From: Pseudomonadota bacterium
Lineage (GTDB): Bacteria; Pseudomonadota; Alphaproteobacteria; Reyranellales; Reyranellaceae
DNA length: 16,530 nucleotides
Direction of reading: 5' to 3'
Assembly (NCBI GenBank): GCA_023416135.1
Contig: JAEZIF010000255.1
Coordinates: 1 to 16,530 of the forward strand
Part shown: in pieces, positions 14,269-16,530 of the stretch
How positions within the stretch are numbered: position 1 is the first letter of the stretch
Layout of the letters: every line of letters starts with the position of its first letter
Made by a program: the position numbers and the translations under genes
Notes under the pieces: model-generated
The model's input: the letters and a program-made list of their open reading frames with translations, nothing else
Told to the model about the DNA's origin: nothing
Database searches by the model: none

Positions 14269-15441
14269 TCAGCGGCGACCGGCCGTCTCGCCGCGCCCGA
14301 TGATCTCGCGCGCGATCATGTTCTTGTGGATCTGGATGGTGCCGCCATAGATCGACCCGCCGCGCACCTCGGCATAACGATGAGCCAGCGGATAGGCCTT
14401 GGTGTAGCCGTTGGCGCCCAGGATCTGGATGGCGTCGTCGCAGATTTCCTTGGACGACTGCGCGGTGAAGACCTTGGCGATCGAGGTGAGCAGGCGGTCG
14501 GGCAGGCCGTCGTCGCCGGCGCTCGCCGCCGCGCGGTAGGTGAGGAGCTCGGCGGCGTCGAGCTTGACGCGCATCTCCGCCAGCATCCATTGGATCCCCT
14601 GGAACTCGCAGATCGCCCGGTCGAACTGGCGGCGCTCCTTGGAATAGGCCAGCGCATATTCGTAGGCCGCCTGGGCCGAGCCCAGCATGCGCGAGATGCT
14701 GCCGAGCCGCTCGGCATTGTAGATGCTGATCAGCTTACCGAACGCGTTCTCCTGGATCAGGATGTTCTCGACCGGCACGCGGCAATCGTCGAAGTACAGC
14801 TCGAAGAGCAGCTCGTCGGCCATGTTGACCGTGCCGTTGCTGCGCTGGAAGCCCGGCGCATCGTGCGGCACGATGACTGCGCCGATGTCGGTCGCGCGGC
14901 CGCTGCTGCCGAGCCGGCAGTAGACCACCGTGTAGTCGTTGACGTTCACGGAGCTCACGAACTGCTTCTGGCCGCGGATGACGACATGATCGCCTTCGAT
15001 GCGGGCCTGCGTCTTCATCGAGGTCGCGGCCGACCCGGCTTCGGGCTCCGTGATGCCGATGCTGATGCCGATCTCGCCACTGCAGACCCGCGGCACCAGA
15101 TCCTTCTTCTGCTTGGCGCTGCCGAGCTTGGCGATGGCGCCAACGGCGCCGGTCGAGGAGCGATGGGCGAGGCTGCCCAGCGCCGGCGCGCAGGCCTGCA
15201 GGGTCTGCGTCAGCAGCAGCGTGTCGAGCAGCGGCAGGCCGCCGCCGCCGCAATCGACCGGCATGTTGACGCCGAGCAGGCCGTAGGTCGCCATCTCGCG
15301 GCGCAACCGGATCATGGCCTCCGGGCTTTCATGCGCCTGCTCGGCCGGGCCCTTGAGCTTGCGCTGGAAGATCTCGCGGGCCGAATCGGTGAGTTCGCGC
15401 TGGCGGTCGTTGATCTGGAAGTCCACGGCGTCTGCCCCCAT
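14269..15441 (-). CDS. Acyl-CoA dehydrogenase
   Basis: This FAD-dependent acyl-CoA dehydrogenase introduces a trans-2 double bond into an acyl-CoA and passes electrons to ETF. From the ATG at 15441 it is 390 residues, the normal family length. It shows the N-terminal helix VDFQINDRQRELTDSAREIF, the FAD/substrate motif GISIGITEPEAGS (about 125-137), the middle beta domain with DDCRVPVENIL, and the C-terminal RRQFDRAICEFQGIQWMLAEM and LGANGYTKAYPL. The C-terminal motif is IYGGT rather than IYEGT, so the MCAD-type base is missing. A Glu in NAERLG (about residue 244) sits where isovaleryl-CoA and long-chain dehydrogenases carry theirs and is the likely base. An ATG at 15489 would add 16 residues but lies 4 bases from an operator-like palindrome. 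It is the first gene of the operon. Confidence 0.92.
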   Translation of the reverse strand: MGADAVDFQINDRQRELTDSAREIFQRKLKGPAEQAHESPEAMIRLRREMATYGLLGVNMPVDCGGGGLPLLDTLLLTQTLQACAPALGSLAHRSSTGAVGAIAKLGSAKQKKDLVPRVCSGEIGISIGITEPEAGSAATSMKTQARIEGDHVVIRGQKQFVSSVNVNDYTVVYCRLGSSGRATDIGAVIVPHDAPGFQRSNGTVNMADELLFELYFDDCRVPVENILIQENAFGKLISIYNAERLGSISRMLGSAQAAYEYALAYSKERRQFDRAICEFQGIQWMLAEMRVKLDAAELLTYRAAASAGDDGLPDRLLTSIAKVFTAQSSKEICDDAIQILGANGYTKAYPLAHRYAEVRGGSIYGGTIQIHKNMIAREIIGRGETAGRR

Positions 15442-15493
15442 TGTGCCTTGGCCCGAAGCGCGTGAGGCGCTACGCAGGCCACTATTCATAGAA

Positions 15494-15511
15494 ACAACTT
15501 TCCAAAATTGT
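15494..15511. promoter_or_regulatory. Operator-like 18-bp pseudopalindrome, acyl-CoA dehydrogenase side
   Basis: ACAACTTTCCAAAATTGT is an imperfect dyad with 7 of 9 positions matching between half-sites. It is 15/18 identical to the second site at 15615. On the minus strand it begins one base after a -10-like TATAGT (15518 to 15513), so a bound protein would cover the transcription start of the minus operon. No -35 is clear. The regulator is not in the window. Confidence 0.6.
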
Positions 15512-15528
15512 TACTATACGTAGAGCAT

Positions 15529-15545
15529 CAATCAAGGCCTGATTG
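15529..15545. promoter_or_regulatory. Minor inverted repeat in the divergent promoter region
   Basis: CAATCA (15529-15534) and TGATTG (15540-15545) flank AGGCC, a 6-bp dyad between the two operator-like sites. It does not share their consensus. It could be a separate binding site or chance. Confidence 0.3.
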
Positions 15546-15614
15546 TCATCGTTTTCGCTAGGCACTCGCAGGAACTGATGCCGAATGCCATCACCTGTTA
15601 CCAGACATACAATA

Positions 15615-15632
15615 ACAATTTTGCAATATTGT
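15615..15632. promoter_or_regulatory. Operator-like 18-bp near-perfect palindrome, carboxyltransferase side
   Basis: ACAATTTTGCAATATTGT has 8 of 9 positions matching between half-sites. It begins one base after a plus-strand -10-like TACAAT (15608-15613), mirroring the arrangement of the site at 15494. This places it over the probable start of transcription for the carboxyltransferase gene. The AT-rich sites stand out strongly from the GC-rich surroundings. A TetR-, MarR- or similar dimeric repressor that senses an acyl-CoA would be typical of such loci, which is inference. Confidence 0.62.
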
Positions 15633-15705
15633 ATCTGTCTTGCTTGCCCTATTGGTCTCCCGGCTCCTAAGATGCGGCGCCGCAACAAAAAGGGCCGATG
15701 GGGAA

Positions 15706-16530
15706 ATGGATAAGTCGCTGCTCGACAGGCTGGAGGCAAGGCGTCGGCTGGGGCGCCAGACGGGCAAAGTTCATGAAAAGAAGGGAGCGGCGTCCCTGGT
15801 GGCGAGCAAGCTGTCGGCGCGTGCCCGGCTCGACGTCCTGCTCGACCCCGGTTCCTTCGAGGAGATCGGCGTGCTGGGGCGCAGCCAGCATCCCGACCTT
15901 TACGATCGCACTCCAGCGGACGGCTTGATCGCGGGGTCGGGCAGGATCGACGGGCGCGTCGTCTACGTGACGTCCGAAGACCGGACCGTGCTGGCGGGCA
16001 CGCGCGGGCGCATCGGCGAGGCGAAGTCGCAGCGCATTCGCGAGCTCGCCGAAAAGCACGCCAAACCCTACATTGCCCTGATGGAGGCTGGCGCGGGCCG
16101 CTTCCAGGAGATCAACGGCGCGACGGCCGCCGGCGTAGGCCACCGCTTCCGCGAGCATTACCGTCTGTCCGGCCGAGTGCCGGTGGTGGCCGCCTTCATG
16201 GGCGCCTCGTTCGGCGGCCCGTCCTTCACGGGCGCGCAGTCCGACTTCGTCACCATCGTCGACGGCACCGGCTTCATGGGCATGTCGGGCCCGCCGGTGG
16301 TCAAGGTCGGCATCGGCCTCGACGTCACCAAGGAGGAGATCGGCAGCGCCACGATCAGCGCGAGCGTAACCGGGCAGGCAGACCATGTCGGCGCCGACGA
16401 GACCGAGTCGCTGCTGACGATCCGGCGCTTCCTGTCGTTCTTCCCGTCGAGCAGCGAGGAGCGCCCGCCCACGGCGCCGCCGCGGCCCGCCCCGGGGGAC
16501 AGCGCCGCGGGCAAGGCGAAGGTCGCCGCC
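15706..16530 (+). CDS. Acyl-CoA carboxylase carboxyltransferase (beta) subunit, partial
   Basis: A frame open from ATG 15706 to the right edge gives 275 residues of a carboxyltransferase-domain protein (PccB/MccB/AccD-like, PF01039). This subunit moves CO2 from biotin on a partner to an acyl-CoA. Seen are the N-terminal helix and KLSARARLDVLLDPGSFEEI (35-54), GLIAGSGRIDGRVVYVTSED (73-92), KPYIALMEAGAGRFQE (120-135), GASFGGPSFT (166-175), SDFVTIVDGTGFMGMSGPPV (179-198) and VTGQADHVGADETESLLTIR (221-240). Where most relatives have an SGGARxQEG-type block this has EAGAGRFQE, so it is a divergent subgroup. A Pro/Ala-rich linker begins about 250, before the missing second lobe. A nearby ATG at 15698 is in the wrong frame. 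AGGG at about 15691 is the best ribosome site. The biotin-carrying partner is not visible and may lie beyond the window. Confidence 0.9.
   Translation, partial: MDKSLLDRLEARRRLGRQTGKVHEKKGAASLVASKLSARARLDVLLDPGSFEEIGVLGRSQHPDLYDRTPADGLIAGSGRIDGRVVYVTSEDRTVLAGTRGRIGEAKSQRIRELAEKHAKPYIALMEAGAGRFQEINGATAAGVGHRFREHYRLSGRVPVVAAFMGASFGGPSFTGAQSDFVTIVDGTGFMGMSGPPVVKVGIGLDVTKEEIGSATISASVTGQADHVGADETESLLTIRRFLSFFPSSSEERPPTAPPRPAPGDSAAGKAKVAA

Noticed and set aside
14251..15465. Long plus-strand ORF (404 codons) opposite the acyl-CoA dehydrogenase
   Set aside because: It is a shadow frame of a clear ACAD gene: Asp/Ala/Leu-rich, no domain and no ribosome site.
15698..15928. Plus-strand ORF starting at ATG 15698
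   Set aside because: It is one frame off the carboxyltransferase gene and has no motif; the frame from ATG 15706 is open to the window edge with clear family blocks.

Overview
The window is GC-rich DNA from a proteobacterium, most likely an alphaproteobacterium of the Rhizobiales or a nearby group. That reading rests on codon use, on a pRiA4b ORF-3 family gene, on IS66-type debris and on the FtsH/DUF1269 stress genes. I cannot name the genus. It splits at about position 8400 into two very different halves.

Left half, 1-8437: loosely packed and scarred by mobile elements. It holds the start of a glutamine-rich small protein (minus strand, leaving the window), a possible decayed zinc-ribbon ORF, an intact pRiA4b ORF-3-like gene joined by an ATGA overlap to a broken IS66 transposase C-terminus, a frameshifted peptidoglycan-binding-domain gene, a small membrane/coiled-coil ORF, an intact SDR oxidoreductase, and a stress set DUF1269 - ftsH - DUF1269 on the plus strand. 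A remnant of a second, integrase-type transposase lies at about 8219-8400.

Right half, 8438-16530: a dense acyl-CoA metabolism locus. A minus-strand operon reads, in transcription order: acyl-CoA dehydrogenase, MaoC/FAS1-like hot-dog dehydratase, a four-domain rhodanese protein, two tandem paralogous acyl-CoA synthetases, and a decayed SDR at the tail. The genes are 1-20 bases apart or overlap. Divergent from it on the plus strand is an acyl-CoA carboxylase carboxyltransferase (beta) subunit that runs off the window. The likely chemistry is activation of one or two carboxylic acids to CoA thioesters, alpha,beta-desaturation, then hydration and/or carboxylation. The substrate is not evident.

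The most interesting signals are (1) the divergent promoter region 15490-15705, which carries a mirrored pair of 25-bp modules, each a -10-like hexamer followed after one base by an 18-bp pseudopalindrome, suggesting one regulator controls both directions; (2) a four-rhodanese protein with only one catalytic-type cysteine embedded in a CoA-ligase operon; and (3) a pRiA4b ORF-3 gene that looks like a passenger of a degraded IS66 element.
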